64,000 nucleotides of DNA from Andreprevotia sp. IGB-42 (GTDB lineage: Bacteria; Pseudomonadota; Gammaproteobacteria; Burkholderiales; Chitinibacteraceae). The translations under genes and the position numbers were made by a program. The stretch spans positions 1 through 64,000 of the forward strand of contig NZ_WXTX01000001.1 of the NCBI RefSeq assembly GCF_009848685.1, written 5' to 3'. Below the pieces are notes generated by a model. It searched no databases, was not told where the DNA came from, and saw only the letters and a list, made by a program, of their open reading frames with translations. Positions within the stretch are counted from its first letter, which is position 1, and every line of letters starts with the position of its first letter. Below, piece after piece: positions 46,004 to 55,433 of this stretch.

Positions 46004-47542
46004 TCAACGTCCCAGCAAACTATCTGCAACCGGCACCAGTGCCGCCGGCCGATTGCCGAAAGCGGCCAGCCGCCCCTGTGCTTTTGGCGCAAGATCAAGA
46101 TCGTATGGCAGCCGGCCCGCTACCAGCCACAGGCGCTCTGCCGGCAATGCGGCGATCAGTGCCTGCTGGCTGCGGGACAACACTGCGTTGTAACTCTGCA
46201 GCACGATCTGCGGTGCTTGCGCTGCCAGCGATACGATGGCGGCGATTTCGTCCGCACTGGCATCAGGCTCCAGCGTGGCTTCGCTGACCGACAGGCCGGC
46301 ATCGAGCAATGGCAGTTGCAAAGAGCCACGCGCTTCCTTGTTCTTGCCCAGCGCCACTTCGTCGATCTCGGTATGGCTGCGTACTTCCACGGTGATCAGC
46401 ATCACCGCTTGCGTGCGATCCAGCGGCTTGAACGGCGCCGGCACTTGCAGTGCGGCAGCCTGCACCCGCGCGGCCAGTGCCATGGCAGCGGGCTGCTGCA
46501 GCGCACGCGGCGGTTGCGGCATATCGCGCCAGCCCTGCACGGCCGGCCGTTGCTTGAGCACCGCAATGCGCCGCAGTGCGTGTTCGAGGTGTACAGCCGG
46601 GATGGCGCCGGATTCAACCGCGCGCAGCAGCGCTTCCACTGCGGCATGCTGGCGCTCCGGCAGGTGCGATACCAGCACGATATCCGCCCCCGCCAATACC
46701 GATTGCACTGCGCCTTTGGCGATGCCGATGCCATCGGCAATGGCGGCCATTTCCAGGCAATCGGTCATCACCACGCCATCAAAGCCCAAGTCATCGCGGA
46801 GCAGGCCGGTCAGTACCGCGTGCGAAATGGTGGCTGGCAAACTGGTATCGGGCTCGATGGCCGGAAAAACCACGTGGGCGGTCATGATCGCATCCACGCC
46901 CGCGGCAATGGCGGCACGGAACGGTGCCAGCTCCACCTCATCCAGCCGGGCACGGCCGTGCGGGATCACCGGCAGTGCGTAGTGCGAATCCGCCGCGGTA
47001 TCGCCATGGCCTGGGAAGTGCTTGGCGACCGCACCCACGCCGGCTGCCTGCATGCCGCGCATGGCGGCAATGCCATAGGTAATGGCGGTTGGCGCATCTT
47101 CGCCATACGCACGCACGCCAATCACCGGGTTGAGCGGATTGTTGTTCACATCCAGATCCGGCGCCAGGTTGAGGTTGATGCCCATCTGGCGCAGCTCATC
47201 CGCACCGATCTGCGTCAGTGCCGTGCAGTCTGCCACCGAACCCGCCGCCTGGAATGCCATGGCCGACGGCAATGGCGTTACCCCCTCTTCGATGCGCATC
47301 ACCATGCCGCCTTCCTGGTCGATGCCGATCAGCAGTGGCGTGGTCGAGACCTCGGCATTGATTTCCTGCAGCCTGCGGCATAGCGCCGCCACCTGCGCCG
47401 GTGATTCGATATTGCGGCGGAACAGGATGATGCCCCCCACGAGGTGGGTACGGATCATATGTTCGATATGGGCATTGGCCGTATAGCCCTCAAAGCCCAC
47501 CATCAGCAATTGGCCGACGGCGCGGCGCAGCGATTCAGACAT
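46004..47542 (-). CDS. Glycoside hydrolase family 3 beta-N-acetylhexosaminidase
   Basis: 512 residues, longer than NagZ (about 340), with a C-terminal alpha/beta domain (about 350-512). The GH3 barrel has IDQEGGMVMRI, KHFPGHGDTAADSHYALP (the acid/base His loop DSH is at 185-187) and VVMTDCLEM, with nucleophile Asp261. The KHFPGHGDT plus DSH pattern marks GlcNAc-specific members. No signal peptide, so it should cleave GlcNAc from imported chito-oligosaccharides or muropeptides in the cytoplasm. GGGAGG precedes the ATG. Divergent from an AraC regulator. Confidence 0.9.
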   Translation of the reverse strand: MSESLRRAVGQLLMVGFEGYTANAHIEHMIRTHLVGGIILFRRNIESPAQVAALCRRLQEINAEVSTTPLLIGIDQEGGMVMRIEEGVTPLPSAMAFQAAGSVADCTALTQIGADELRQMGINLNLAPDLDVNNNPLNPVIGVRAYGEDAPTAITYGIAAMRGMQAAGVGAVAKHFPGHGDTAADSHYALPVIPHGRARLDEVELAPFRAAIAAGVDAIMTAHVVFPAIEPDTSLPATISHAVLTGLLRDDLGFDGVVMTDCLEMAAIADGIGIAKGAVQSVLAGADIVLVSHLPERQHAAVEALLRAVESGAIPAVHLEHALRRIAVLKQRPAVQGWRDMPQPPRALQQPAAMALAARVQAAALQVPAPFKPLDRTQAVMLITVEVRSHTEIDEVALGKNKEARGSLQLPLLDAGLSVSEATLEPDASADEIAAIVSLAAQAPQIVLQSYNAVLSRSQQALIAALPAERLWLVAGRLPYDLDLAPKAQGRLAAFGNRPAALVPVADSLLGR

Positions 47543-47726
47543 CCAACCCTCCCGGTGCAAGATAAATAACCATATATCACAAGGCACTGGCGGAATGGAT
47601 GGTGCCCGGTGGATGGATTGCAGTGTAGAAGCATGCAAATGGCGGCGGAATGTCTGCCGCTAACGTATGATTTGTTCTGGAATAACAAGCCCGGCAAAAC
47701 CCCGCCAGCCCTCCACGGAATGCGCA

Positions 47727-48614
47727 ATGGCCCAGATTTATCAGGAACGCTTCAACATCGACGATGCCACGCGGCAGAAGCTGGTGGGTGCGCAGCAGAT
47801 TCACAAAGCGTCTTACCCGCCGCTGTGGGATCGGGGCATCTTCATGTGCGGCACCAGCGAGGCGCATGGCGCGCTGGAAATCGAGCGCATCGATGCGCCT
47901 TTCCACGTGCTGCTGTTCACGCTGAGCGGCGAAGGCGAGTTGTTCGAGGATGCCCGCACCTGGGCTGCCATGCCGCAAACGCTGGCGCTGCTGCCCTCTG
48001 GCGGCCAGCGCGGCTTTCGCCGCAACGGCACTGCCCCATGGCATTACGTATGGTTTCTGCTGAGCGCGGTGGCGCGCTGGCAAGGCCTGGCGCAGGTGCA
48101 TTGCAGTGTGCACGCCTGTGACGAGGGGGTTACGCTGCAAAACGCATTTACGCTATTCCATGCCGAGGCAGAGCGCTTCAACCAGCAGGATGGCAGCGAG
48201 CTGGCGCTGCCCGCGCTGGATATGCTCAGCGCGGTGCTGAACCGTGCGCTGGCGCCATTGCAGCAGAAAACCGGCTGGCCACAGGCATTGCAGGCGCTGT
48301 TTGCGCATATCGCCAGCCGTCTGCACGAAGACTGGCCCAACGAACGCATGGCGGCGCAATTGCAGATCACCCCCAACCACATGCACCGGCTATGCATTGC
48401 CCACCTGGGCGCCTCACCGGGCAAATACCTGTTCCAGCTGCGCATGCAGCACGCGCGCGAGCTGCTCTTGCATGGGCAAAGCGTCAGCCAGGTTGCACCG
48501 GCGATTGCCTACCGGGAAATCGCCAGTTTCTCGCGCCAGTATTCGCGGCATTTCGGCTTCAACCCCAGCCAGACCCAGCAGCGGTTTTCGCGCTTGAGCG
48601 CGCCGCGCGATTAG
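47727..48614 (+). CDS. AraC family transcriptional regulator
   Basis: 295 residues. N-terminal cupin-type sensing domain (FHVLLFTLSGEGELFED). C-terminal double HTH with ERMAAQLQITPNHMHRLCIAHLGASPGKYLFQLRMQHA (in parts) and REIASFSRQYSRHFGFNPSQ. The start MAQIYQERF was chosen; the upstream in-frame part is not protein-like. Divergent placement suggests it regulates the GH3 gene, probably in response to an amino sugar. The ligand is inference. Confidence 0.88.
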   Translation: MAQIYQERFNIDDATRQKLVGAQQIHKASYPPLWDRGIFMCGTSEAHGALEIERIDAPFHVLLFTLSGEGELFEDARTWAAMPQTLALLPSGGQRGFRRNGTAPWHYVWFLLSAVARWQGLAQVHCSVHACDEGVTLQNAFTLFHAEAERFNQQDGSELALPALDMLSAVLNRALAPLQQKTGWPQALQALFAHIASRLHEDWPNERMAAQLQITPNHMHRLCIAHLGASPGKYLFQLRMQHARELLLHGQSVSQVAPAIAYREIASFSRQYSRHFGFNPSQTQQRFSRLSAPRD

Positions 48615-48863
48615 GACAGTGACGGAACCACATCCATGTCCGCAGCTCGCGTGCAGCCGATCCCGCAAAGCGACCAACACCGTGCAATCCCGCATCCGCG
48701 CGCAAGCGGCCGGGTGATGCCGGGCAAGGCCCCCACCGCAGCCCGGTCGATAACGGATGCCGGTCACCACTGGTAGATATTGCCATGCCGGCATGCGGCG
48801 CCAATACGGGCTGCAACAGCCCGGCGTGCTAGACTCGCGGCCTGCTTCCCCGATTTGGCCACC

Positions 48864-50099
48864 ATGTACGAATTGCTTATTGGCCTGCGCTATACGCGGG
48901 CCAAACGCCGCAACGGCTTCATATCCTTCATGTCGTTTTCTTCCATTACCGGCATTGCGCTGGGTGTGGCAGCGCTCATCATCGTGCTATCGGTAATGAA
49001 TGGCTTCCAGGAAGAAGTGCGCAACCGCATTCTGGGCATGGCTGCGCATATCCAGATCACCGGGGCGGACAACACGCTGGCCAACTGGCAGTCCACTGCA
49101 AAAACCGCCACCGAAAACAAGCATGTGATCGCCGCCGCCCCCTATGTATACGGGCAGGGCCTGCTGGCCAATGGCAGCCAGGTCAAAGGCGTGCTGATGC
49201 GCGGTGTGGACCCGGAGCGTGAACCGCAAGTGAGCGAGGTTGCCAACCATATGCTGGCCGGCTCGCTCACCGACTTGCGCCCCGGCGAATTCGGCACCGT
49301 CATCGGTTGGCAAATGGCGGCAGAGCTGGGCGTACGCATCGGCGACAAGATCACGCTGATCACCCCGCAAGGTCAGGTCACCCCCGCCGGGCTGATTCCG
49401 CGATTTCGCCAGTTCACCATCATGGGTGTATTCAAGGCTGACTATTACCCGTATGACGCCGGCTTGGCGCTGATCGAGCTATCCGATGCGCAAAAGCTGT
49501 TCCGCACCGGCAGCGCGGTATCCGGTGTGCGCTTGCGGATTGACGACCTGTTCGCTGCTCGCCAGGTAGCGCGTGAAATCAACCGCAGCCTGCCGGATCA
49601 GCTGGTCAGCGACTGGTCGCAAGAGAACCCCACCTACTTCCGTGCGGTGGAAATCGAGAAGCGCATGATGTTCATCATCCTCACGCTGATCATTGCCGTT
49701 GCCGCCTTCAACCTGGTATCCACGCTGGTGATGCTGGTGACCGACAAACAGGCCGATATCGCCATCTTGCGCACGCTGGGTGCGGCGCCAACGTCCATCA
49801 TGAAAATCTTCGTGATCCAGGGCGCGCTGTCCGGCTTTATCGGCACCGTATCCGGCGTGGTGCTGGGGGTGCTGGTTGCCCTCAACATCGGCACCATCGT
49901 GCCGCTGATCGAGAAGCTGATCGGCACGCGCATCCTGTCTGCCGATGTGTACCTGATTACCGAGCTGCCCTCGCGCGTGGAAGTGATGGATGTCAGCACC
50001 ATTGCACTGATCTCGCTGCTGCTGTCGCTGGCTGCCACCCTGTACCCGAGCTGGCGCGCCAGCCGCGTCAACCCTGCCGAGGCGCTGCGCTATGAATGA
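48864..50099 (+). CDS. lolC: Lipoprotein-releasing ABC transporter permease LolC/LolE
   Basis: 411 residues, four membrane helices. The N-terminus [23 protein letters not shown] and TM1 [23 protein letters not shown] are typical. A large periplasmic MacB-like domain (about 50-260) has GVDP and the Hook-like [12 protein letters not shown] region. The C-terminal FtsX domain has [20 protein letters not shown]. It extracts lipoproteins from the inner membrane for LolA. A single permease next to lolD implies a homodimer (LolF-like) or a partner encoded elsewhere. It overlaps lolD by 8 bases. Confidence 0.94.
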   Translation: MYELLIGLRYTRAKRRNGFISFMSFSSITGIALGVAALIIVLSVMNGFQEEVRNRILGMAAHIQITGADNTLANWQSTAKTATENKHVIAAAPYVYGQGLLANGSQVKGVLMRGVDPEREPQVSEVANHMLAGSLTDLRPGEFGTVIGWQMAAELGVRIGDKITLITPQGQVTPAGLIPRFRQFTIMGVFKADYYPYDAGLALIELSDAQKLFRTGSAVSGVRLRIDDLFAARQVAREINRSLPDQLVSDWSQENPTYFRAVEIEKRMMFIILTLIIAVAAFNLVSTLVMLVTDKQADIAILRTLGAAPTSIMKIFVIQGALSGFIGTVSGVVLGVLVALNIGTIVPLIEKLIGTRILSADVYLITELPSRVEVMDVSTIALISLLLSLAATLYPSWRASRVNPAEALRYE

Positions 50100-50847
50100 T
50101 GTCGCAATGGATCAGCCCATCAATGCCACCGGGCGGGTGCAGCCCGCTCCCGGCCAGTTCGTGATTCAGGCCAGCCGCCTTGCCAAGATCTACAAGGCCG
50201 GCAAGCTGGAAACCCCGGTCCTGGCCGATATCGAATTCCAGCTGCAAGCGGGTGAAACTGTCGCGATCGTCGGTGCTTCCGGCTCGGGAAAATCAACCTT
50301 GCTGCACCTGCTGGGCGGGCTGGATCTGCCCAGCGCCGGCAAGGTATTGATTGCTGGCGCCGATGCCTTTGCGCTGAACGAAAAGCAGCGCGGTGCACTG
50401 CGCAACCAGCAGCTGGGTTTTGTGTACCAGTTTCACCACCTGCTGCCAGAATTCAGCGCGCTGGAAAACGTGGCCATGCCGCTGCTGATCCGCCGCACCC
50501 CCAAAGCAGATGCATTCAAGGCGGCTGCCGATATCCTTGGTCGCGTGGGCCTGGGGCATCGGCTACAACACAAGCCGGGTGAGTTATCGGGTGGCGAACG
50601 CCAGCGTGCGGCCATTGCGCGCGCACTGGTTACCCGCCCTGCCTGCGTGCTGGCAGACGAACCCACCGGCAACCTGGATCGGCATACTGCGGAATCGGTC
50701 TTCGCATTGATGCTGGAACTGAACCGCGAGTTTGGCACCAGCTTCATCATCGTTAGCCACGACGCCGAGCTGGCCAGCCGCTGCCAGCGCACCGTGCACT
50801 TGTCGGATGGCCGCATCGTCGTCCCTCAGGCGGTACCCGCGCTGTAA
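50092..50847 (+). CDS. lolD: Lipoprotein-releasing ABC transporter ATPase LolD
   Basis: 251 residues. Walker [11 protein letters not shown]-loop [17 protein letters not shown] (the LolD hallmark), signature [15 protein letters not shown], Walker [12 protein letters not shown] and H-loop VSHD are present. About 20 extra N-terminal residues precede the usual start; a Met at position 6 is an alternative. Powers lipoprotein release with the overlapping upstream permease. Confidence 0.96.
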   Translation: MNDVAMDQPINATGRVQPAPGQFVIQASRLAKIYKAGKLETPVLADIEFQLQAGETVAIVGASGSGKSTLLHLLGGLDLPSAGKVLIAGADAFALNEKQRGALRNQQLGFVYQFHHLLPEFSALENVAMPLLIRRTPKADAFKAAADILGRVGLGHRLQHKPGELSGGERQRAAIARALVTRPACVLADEPTGNLDRHTAESVFALMLELNREFGTSFIIVSHDAELASRCQRTVHLSDGRIVVPQAVPAL

Positions 50848-50851
50848 CAGC

Positions 50852-51745
50852 ATGCAGATCTACCGTACCGATCAGCACCCGTTGCCACTGCCGGCAGGCC
50901 ACCGCTTTCCGGCCGGCAAATACCGGCAGCTATTCGATGCGGTACAGCCGTTTGCTGCAAACCTGATTGTCGATGCACCCGCCGCCAGCGATGCCGAGCT
51001 GCTTGCCGCGCATACGCCGGATTATCTGGCCAGGCTCGGCAACGGCACGCTCAGCAAGGCGGAAGAGCGCGCCATCGGCCTGCCGTGGTCCGCGCAGCTG
51101 GTCAGCCGCTCCCGGCACTCCACCGGTGCCACGCTGGCTGCTTGCCGCAGCGCACTGCTGGAAGGCTGCGGCATCAACCTCGCTGGCGGTACACACCATG
51201 CCTATGCCGATCACGGCAGCGGTTTTTGCGTGTTCAACGATAGTGCCGTCGCGCTCCGGGTATTGCAGCACGAAGCGGCCATCAGCCGTGCACTGGTGAT
51301 CGATCTGGACGTGCATCAGGGCAATGGCACCGCCGCCATGCTGGCCGATGCACCTACACTATTCACTTTCTCCATGCACGGGCAGAACAATTTTCCGTTC
51401 CAGAAAGAGCGCAGCGATTGGGATATCGAACTGGCCGATGGCACCGGGGACGATGAATACCTGGCTGCGCTGGCAGGGGCATTGCCACAGTTGCTGAGCC
51501 TGTCCCAACCGGACCTGGTGATTTACCTGGCCGGTGCAGACAGCTATGCCGGCGACCGCCTGGGCAAGCTGGCGCTGAGCATGCAGGGCCTGGCCGAACG
51601 CGATGCGCTGGTGCTCGATACCTGCCAGCGCTTTGGGCTGCCGCTGGCGATTACCATGGGTGGCGGCTATGCCACGCCGATCGAAGATACCGTCGCCATC
51701 CAGGCCGGCACCGTCCGTCAGGCATGCACGCGTTACGCCGCTTGA
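50852..51745 (+). CDS. Histone deacetylase superfamily protein
   Basis: 297 residues. Arginase/deacetylase fold with the HDAC active site: GGTHHAYADHGSGFCVFND (catalytic His115-His116) and VIDLDVHQGNGT (zinc ligands Asp153 and His155). A third Asp is in YLAGADSYAGDRLG, and TMGGGYA closes the pocket. It most resembles bacterial class IV-like deacetylases. Substrates may be acetylated proteins, acetoin-pathway enzymes or polyamines; which one is not decided by sequence. It starts 4 bases after lolD, possibly co-transcribed. Confidence 0.9.
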   Translation: MQIYRTDQHPLPLPAGHRFPAGKYRQLFDAVQPFAANLIVDAPAASDAELLAAHTPDYLARLGNGTLSKAEERAIGLPWSAQLVSRSRHSTGATLAACRSALLEGCGINLAGGTHHAYADHGSGFCVFNDSAVALRVLQHEAAISRALVIDLDVHQGNGTAAMLADAPTLFTFSMHGQNNFPFQKERSDWDIELADGTGDDEYLAALAGALPQLLSLSQPDLVIYLAGADSYAGDRLGKLALSMQGLAERDALVLDTCQRFGLPLAITMGGGYATPIEDTVAIQAGTVRQACTRYAA

Positions 51746-51821
51746 ACTTGCCCACGGTTGATCTTGCTAATTGCAGCGCCCCCCGCTAGACCGGAACAAG
51801 AACAATAAATATTCCGGGGGC

Positions 51822-52700
51822 ATGATGATGAGGGCAATCCTGCTGGCCCTATGCTGCTGGACGGCTACCTTGCCTGTGTGGGCCGAAACCATCATCTATC
51901 CGCGCCACCAGGCGCAGCACGATCCACAACTGGCCTACACGCTGGCGGTGCTGCAGCTGGCGATCCAGAAATCCGGCAAGCCCTATACGCTGAAACAGGC
52001 CGGGCTGGTGATGGTGCAAAGCCGCGTGATCCAGGAAATCGCCAGCAATACCGGCAGCGTGGACATCGTGTGGACCGCCACCGATACCGACCGCGAAGCC
52101 CTGCTGTTGCCCGTGCGCATTCCCATCGATCGCGGGCTGATCGGCTGGCGCATTGCGCTGGTGCAGGCAAGCCGCGCGGATCTGCTCGGCAAGGTGCGCA
52201 CGCGGCAAGACCTGCGGCAGTACAAGGCCGGCCAGATGCACGACTGGCCCGATACGCGCATCCTGCGCGATAGCGGCCTGCTGGTGGAAACCACCAGCAG
52301 CTACGAAACGCTGTTCCAGCAACTGGCCATCGGCAGGCTGGATTACTTTCCCCGCTCGGTGCTGGAAGTGGCTGCGGAGCTCGCCAGCCACCCGGACCTG
52401 CACCTGGTGATGGACCGCTATCTGGTGATCGAATACCCCAGCGCATTCTACTTTTTTGTCGGCCGTGCGCGGCCGCAGCTGGCTGCAGACCTCACACGCG
52501 GGCTGGAAACCGCGGTACGCGATGGCAGCCTGGAAAAGCTGTTCCAGCAGCACTTTGGCGCCATGCTGCAACAGCTGAACCTGGCGCAGCGACGGCATAT
52601 CGTGCTGGAAAACGCCTGGCTGCCCGCATCGGTGCCGCTCAACCGGCCGGAACTCTGGTACCGGCCCACATCGGCAAGCAGCCCGCGACGCACACGCTAA
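51822..52700 (+). CDS. Periplasmic substrate-binding protein-like, SBP_bac_3 type
   Basis: 292 residues. The signal peptide ILLALCCWTATLPVWA is followed by a two-lobed binding fold. VDIVWTATDTDREALLLPVRIPIDRGLIGWRI and TTSSYETLFQQLAIGRLDYFPRSVLEV (in parts) fit amino-acid-binding-like proteins. No permease or ATPase is nearby, so it may serve as an orphan sensor-type binding protein. Three ATGs in a row (51822, 51825, 51828) leave the start slightly open. Confidence 0.8.
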   Translation: MMMRAILLALCCWTATLPVWAETIIYPRHQAQHDPQLAYTLAVLQLAIQKSGKPYTLKQAGLVMVQSRVIQEIASNTGSVDIVWTATDTDREALLLPVRIPIDRGLIGWRIALVQASRADLLGKVRTRQDLRQYKAGQMHDWPDTRILRDSGLLVETTSSYETLFQQLAIGRLDYFPRSVLEVAAELASHPDLHLVMDRYLVIEYPSAFYFFVGRARPQLAADLTRGLETAVRDGSLEKLFQQHFGAMLQQLNLAQRRHIVLENAWLPASVPLNRPELWYRPTSASSPRRTR

Positions 52701-52754
52701 TGTGTTCCCGCCACAGATGCAGGTTTTGCTTGCGCTCCACGCTGAAAATCTCTA

Positions 52755-52774
52755 ATTTCTGTATTAACAGAAAT
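52755..52774. promoter_or_regulatory. Operator 1 of the GbsR/DCC locus
   Basis: ATTTCTGT-ATTA-ACAGAAAT, a perfect 8+8 bp palindrome 16 bases before the regulator start. It overlaps a plausible -10 (TAATTT at 52753-52758, with TTGCGC 17 bases upstream), suited to repression. Confidence 0.75.
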
Positions 52775-52790
52775 CAATGACGAGACTAGC

Positions 52791-53318
52791 ATGGAGCTCA
52801 CTCCGGTCAAACAGAAGTTCGTGCTGCATTGGGGCGAAATGGGAACGCGCTGGGGTGTAAACCGCACCGTGTCGCAAATCCATGCGCTGCTGTTCATCGC
52901 CGATAACCCGCTCAACGCCGAAGACATCGCCGAAACGCTGGTGGTGGCGCGCTCCAACGTCAGCAACAGCGTGAAAGAGCTGCACAACTGGGGCCTCGTC
53001 AAGGTGGTGCACGTGCTGGGAGACCGGCGCGATCACTTTGAAACCAGCAAGGACGTATGGCAGCTGTTCCGCACCATCGTGGATGAACGCAAGCGCCGCG
53101 AGTTCGACCCCACGCTGACCATCCTGCGCGATTGCGTGATGGAACAAGGCGAAGCCGCTGACGAAGCCGCACTGCAGCGCATGCAGGATGTGCTCGATTT
53201 CATGGAAACGCTGGCCGCGTGGATGAAGGAAATGGAACGCCTGCCACCAGAAACGCTGATGAAAATCCTCAAGATGGGCGCCAAGGTACAAAAACTGCTG
53301 GGCCGTGCCGACAGTTGA
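52791..53318 (+). CDS. GbsR/MarR family transcriptional regulator
   Basis: 175 residues. A winged helix-turn-helix of the GbsR type: GEMGTRWGVNRTVSQIHALLFI, then PLNAEDIAETLVVARSNVSNSVKELHNWGLV (in parts). A C-terminal helical dimerisation region follows (about 95-170). Similar proteins are repressors that sense small molecules. Its own promoter and that of the operon 108 bases downstream carry the same palindrome, so autoregulation and control of the DCC operon are very likely. The inducer is unknown. Confidence 0.9.
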   Translation: MELTPVKQKFVLHWGEMGTRWGVNRTVSQIHALLFIADNPLNAEDIAETLVVARSNVSNSVKELHNWGLVKVVHVLGDRRDHFETSKDVWQLFRTIVDERKRREFDPTLTILRDCVMEQGEAADEAALQRMQDVLDFMETLAAWMKEMERLPPETLMKILKMGAKVQKLLGRADS

Positions 53319-53353
53319 ATCGGCCTAGGCCAACCGAAAGATGGCCAGCGTGC

Positions 53354-53375
53354 AGCCCGCAGATGCGGGCTTTTA
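53354..53375 (+). terminator. Rho-independent terminator after the GbsR-type gene
   Basis: AGCCCGC-agat-GCGGGCT followed by TTTAAA. It isolates the regulator transcript from the operon downstream, which has its own operator. Confidence 0.65.
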
Positions 53376-53386
53376 AAGAACAACAT

Positions 53387-53406
53387 ATTTCTGTCTGTAC
53401 AGAAAT
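53387..53406. promoter_or_regulatory. Operator 2 of the GbsR/DCC locus
   Basis: ATTTCTGT-CTGT-ACAGAAAT, arms identical to operator 1 and extended by one more T/A pair. It lies 19 bases before the first DCC gene. Conservation of both arms while the spacer differs argues for one protein binding both. Confidence 0.75.
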
Positions 53407-53425
53407 AAAATACAAGGAGCCAGCC

Positions 53426-53788
53426 ATGCTGACGATCTACTTCGATGCCACCTGCCCGCTGTGCCGGCGGGAAATCGCGCTGCTGAAAAAGCTGGATCAC
53501 CGGCAACGCCTTGCCTGCATCGATATCAATGCGGCCGCTTTCAATGTGGCGCCGCTGGGCACCACTGTCGCCCGGCTCAAGGCCACCTTGCATGTGCAGC
53601 CGGCCAATGGCGCGATGATCATCGGCGCGGATGCAGTCCGCACCATTTACCGCACCATCGGCCTGGGCTGGCTGGTGTTCATCAGCGAACTGCCCGGCCT
53701 GCGCCAGCTGTTCAACGCCGGCTACGCCCGCTTTGCCAATCGCCGCAGTGACTGTACCGCCGGCGTCTGCAACCTCCGGAGGGAATGA
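53426..53788 (+). CDS. DCC-family thioredoxin-like protein (DUF393), first copy
   Basis: 120 residues. Starts with the DUF393 signature YFDATCPLCRREIALL (Cys10, Cys13), a thioredoxin-like CxxC at the end of strand one. A DAVRTIYRTIGLGWLVFI segment and a C-terminal Cys pair (DCTAGVC) follow. Thiol-disulfide exchange is assumed for the family but not shown. AAGGAG is 6 bases upstream. The second DCC gene begins 1 base after its stop. Confidence 0.88.
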   Translation: MLTIYFDATCPLCRREIALLKKLDHRQRLACIDINAAAFNVAPLGTTVARLKATLHVQPANGAMIIGADAVRTIYRTIGLGWLVFISELPGLRQLFNAGYARFANRRSDCTAGVCNLRRE

Positions 53789-53789
53789 C

Positions 53790-54200
53790 ATGCTTACCGC
53801 CTACTTCGATGGCAGTTGCCCTTGCTGCACACACAGCATGCTGGCATTGCAGCGCCGGGCGCCCACTGGCATCCGCCTGGTGGATGCAGCGGCGGCAGAC
53901 TTCGATCCGGCCAGCATCGGCCGTACCCGCTTGGCGCTGATGACCGAGCTGTGCGTACAACGCATGGATGGCACGCACTTGAACGGCGTGGATGCCGTGC
54001 ACGCGCTGTTCGGCGCCGCCGGGCTGGCGTGGCTGGCTTGGCCATTGCGCATCCGGCCGCTGCGGCGCATGTGGATGGCCGCGTATGCCGCGCTGGTGCG
54101 CAACCGCTATGCCATCAGCAGCGCACTCAAGCTCGATTGCTCCGGCGGCACCTGTACCGTGCGCTATCTGGGCAAGGCATCGTGGCGCGACGAATCGTGA
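53790..54200 (+). CDS. DCC-family thioredoxin-like protein (DUF393), second copy
   Basis: 136 residues, paralogue of the gene just upstream. The motif is YFDGSCPCCTHSMLAL, with Cys10, Cys12 and Cys13, so the active site reads CPCC rather than CPLC. Matching landmarks are GVDAVHALFGAAGLAWLAW and the C-terminal LDCSGGTC. The SD GGAGGG sits before ATG 53790. Its stop overlaps the epimerase start by one base. The two copies may work as a relay or on different partners. Confidence 0.86.
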   Translation: MLTAYFDGSCPCCTHSMLALQRRAPTGIRLVDAAAADFDPASIGRTRLALMTELCVQRMDGTHLNGVDAVHALFGAAGLAWLAWPLRIRPLRRMWMAAYAALVRNRYAISSALKLDCSGGTCTVRYLGKASWRDES

Positions 54201-55432
54201 TGCATATCCTGCTACTGGGTGCCGATGGCTTTCTGGGCCGTCACCTGAAAACGGCGTTGCGGGCTGCCGGCCACACGGTGACTGACGGCGTGCGCCACCC
54301 GCAACACACCGGCCAGATCGCCGTGGATTTTACGCAAGACCACGATCCGGCAATCTGGCTGCCCAGGCTGGCCGGTATCGATGGGGTGATCAACTGCGTG
54401 GGCCTGTTCCGTGAAAGTGCCGGTAGCAGCTTCGATGCGATACAGGTACAGGCGCCCCGCGCGCTCTATGCCGCATGCCGGCAAGCCGGTGTGCAGCGGG
54501 TGCTGCTGATTTCCGCACTGGGCGCTGCCATGGATGCCCCTACCCGCTACTGGCGCAGCAAGGCCGCTGGCGAGCAGGTGCTGATGCAGGCCGGTGTGCC
54601 ATGGAACGTGCTTCGCCCATCGCTGGTATATGGCGACGACGGCGCGAGCAGCCAGCTGTTTGCCAGGCTGGCCACCTTGCCGGTATTGGCGCTGCCTGCC
54701 TGTATGGGCAAGGTACAGCCCGTTCATGTCGATGATCTGGTCGCCGGCTGCGTGGCCCTGCTGGCAGACAACACCAGCACCGGCCAAGCCATGGATGCCA
54801 CCGGCCCGCAAGCACTGCCCTTTGCGGTGTATCTGCGAGCGCTGGCAGGGCGTAGCGCGCTACCGGTGCTGCGCATGCCACAGTGGCTATGCCGGGCAAC
54901 CGCGCTGCTGGCGGAAAAACTGCCGGGTGGGTTGCTCACCCGCGACAGTCTTGCCATGCTGGCAGCCGGCAATACCGGCGATGGCAGCCGCTTTGCCGCG
55001 CTGGTAAACCGTCCGCTACGTGATCCAGCCCGCTTTGCGGGTGCAACGATGCAACTGCGGGCGCAACGGGCAGTCGCGCGTGGCTGGCTACGCACCGGGC
55101 TGGCTTTCGTGTGGTTTGCCACCGCAGTGGTATCGCTCTGGGTATATCCGGTAGCAGATAGTCACCAGTTGCTGGCCGCCTGCCATGTGCCGCCGGCATG
55201 GTTCGAGCCCATGCGGATCGGCGCGTCGCTATTGGATGCCACATTTGGCGTGCTCACCTTGCTGCGGCCCGGCCGCCGGTTATGGCAGTTGCAACTGGTA
55301 TTGATTGCTGGCTACAGCGTGCTGGTCGGCCTGTTTCTGCTTGAATTCCTGGCCCATCCGTTCGGGCCGCTCACCAAGAATGCCGGCCTGATGGCCGCAT
55401 TGTTTGCGCTGCTTGCCACCGAGGAGAAATGA
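54200..55432 (+). CDS. NAD(P)-binding epimerase/SDR a5-like protein fused to DoxX-like membrane domain
   Basis: 410 residues. The N-terminal Rossmann domain has LLLGADGFLGRHLKTAL and RVLLISALGA, with VLRPSLVYGDDGASSQLF as in NmrA/NDUFA9-like atypical SDRs. From about residue 300 there are four hydrophobic helices of DoxX-like type (LAFVWFATAVVSLWVYPV; IGASLLDATFGVLTLL; LVLIAGYSVLVGLFLLEFL). DoxX relatives occur in thiosulfate and quinone redox systems. The frame is open upstream of 54200, but that overlaps DCC2 and is a shadow. Next gene begins 1 base after its stop. Confidence 0.86.
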   Translation: MHILLLGADGFLGRHLKTALRAAGHTVTDGVRHPQHTGQIAVDFTQDHDPAIWLPRLAGIDGVINCVGLFRESAGSSFDAIQVQAPRALYAACRQAGVQRVLLISALGAAMDAPTRYWRSKAAGEQVLMQAGVPWNVLRPSLVYGDDGASSQLFARLATLPVLALPACMGKVQPVHVDDLVAGCVALLADNTSTGQAMDATGPQALPFAVYLRALAGRSALPVLRMPQWLCRATALLAEKLPGGLLTRDSLAMLAAGNTGDGSRFAALVNRPLRDPARFAGATMQLRAQRAVARGWLRTGLAFVWFATAVVSLWVYPVADSHQLLAACHVPPAWFEPMRIGASLLDATFGVLTLLRPGRRLWQLQLVLIAGYSVLVGLFLLEFLAHPFGPLTKNAGLMAALFALLATEEK

Positions 55433-55433
55433 C

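Noticed and set aside
53816-54199. In-frame extension of the epimerase into the second DCC gene
   Set aside because: The DCC reading frame there is conserved. The extension has no motif, and ATG 54200 fits the Rossmann start.
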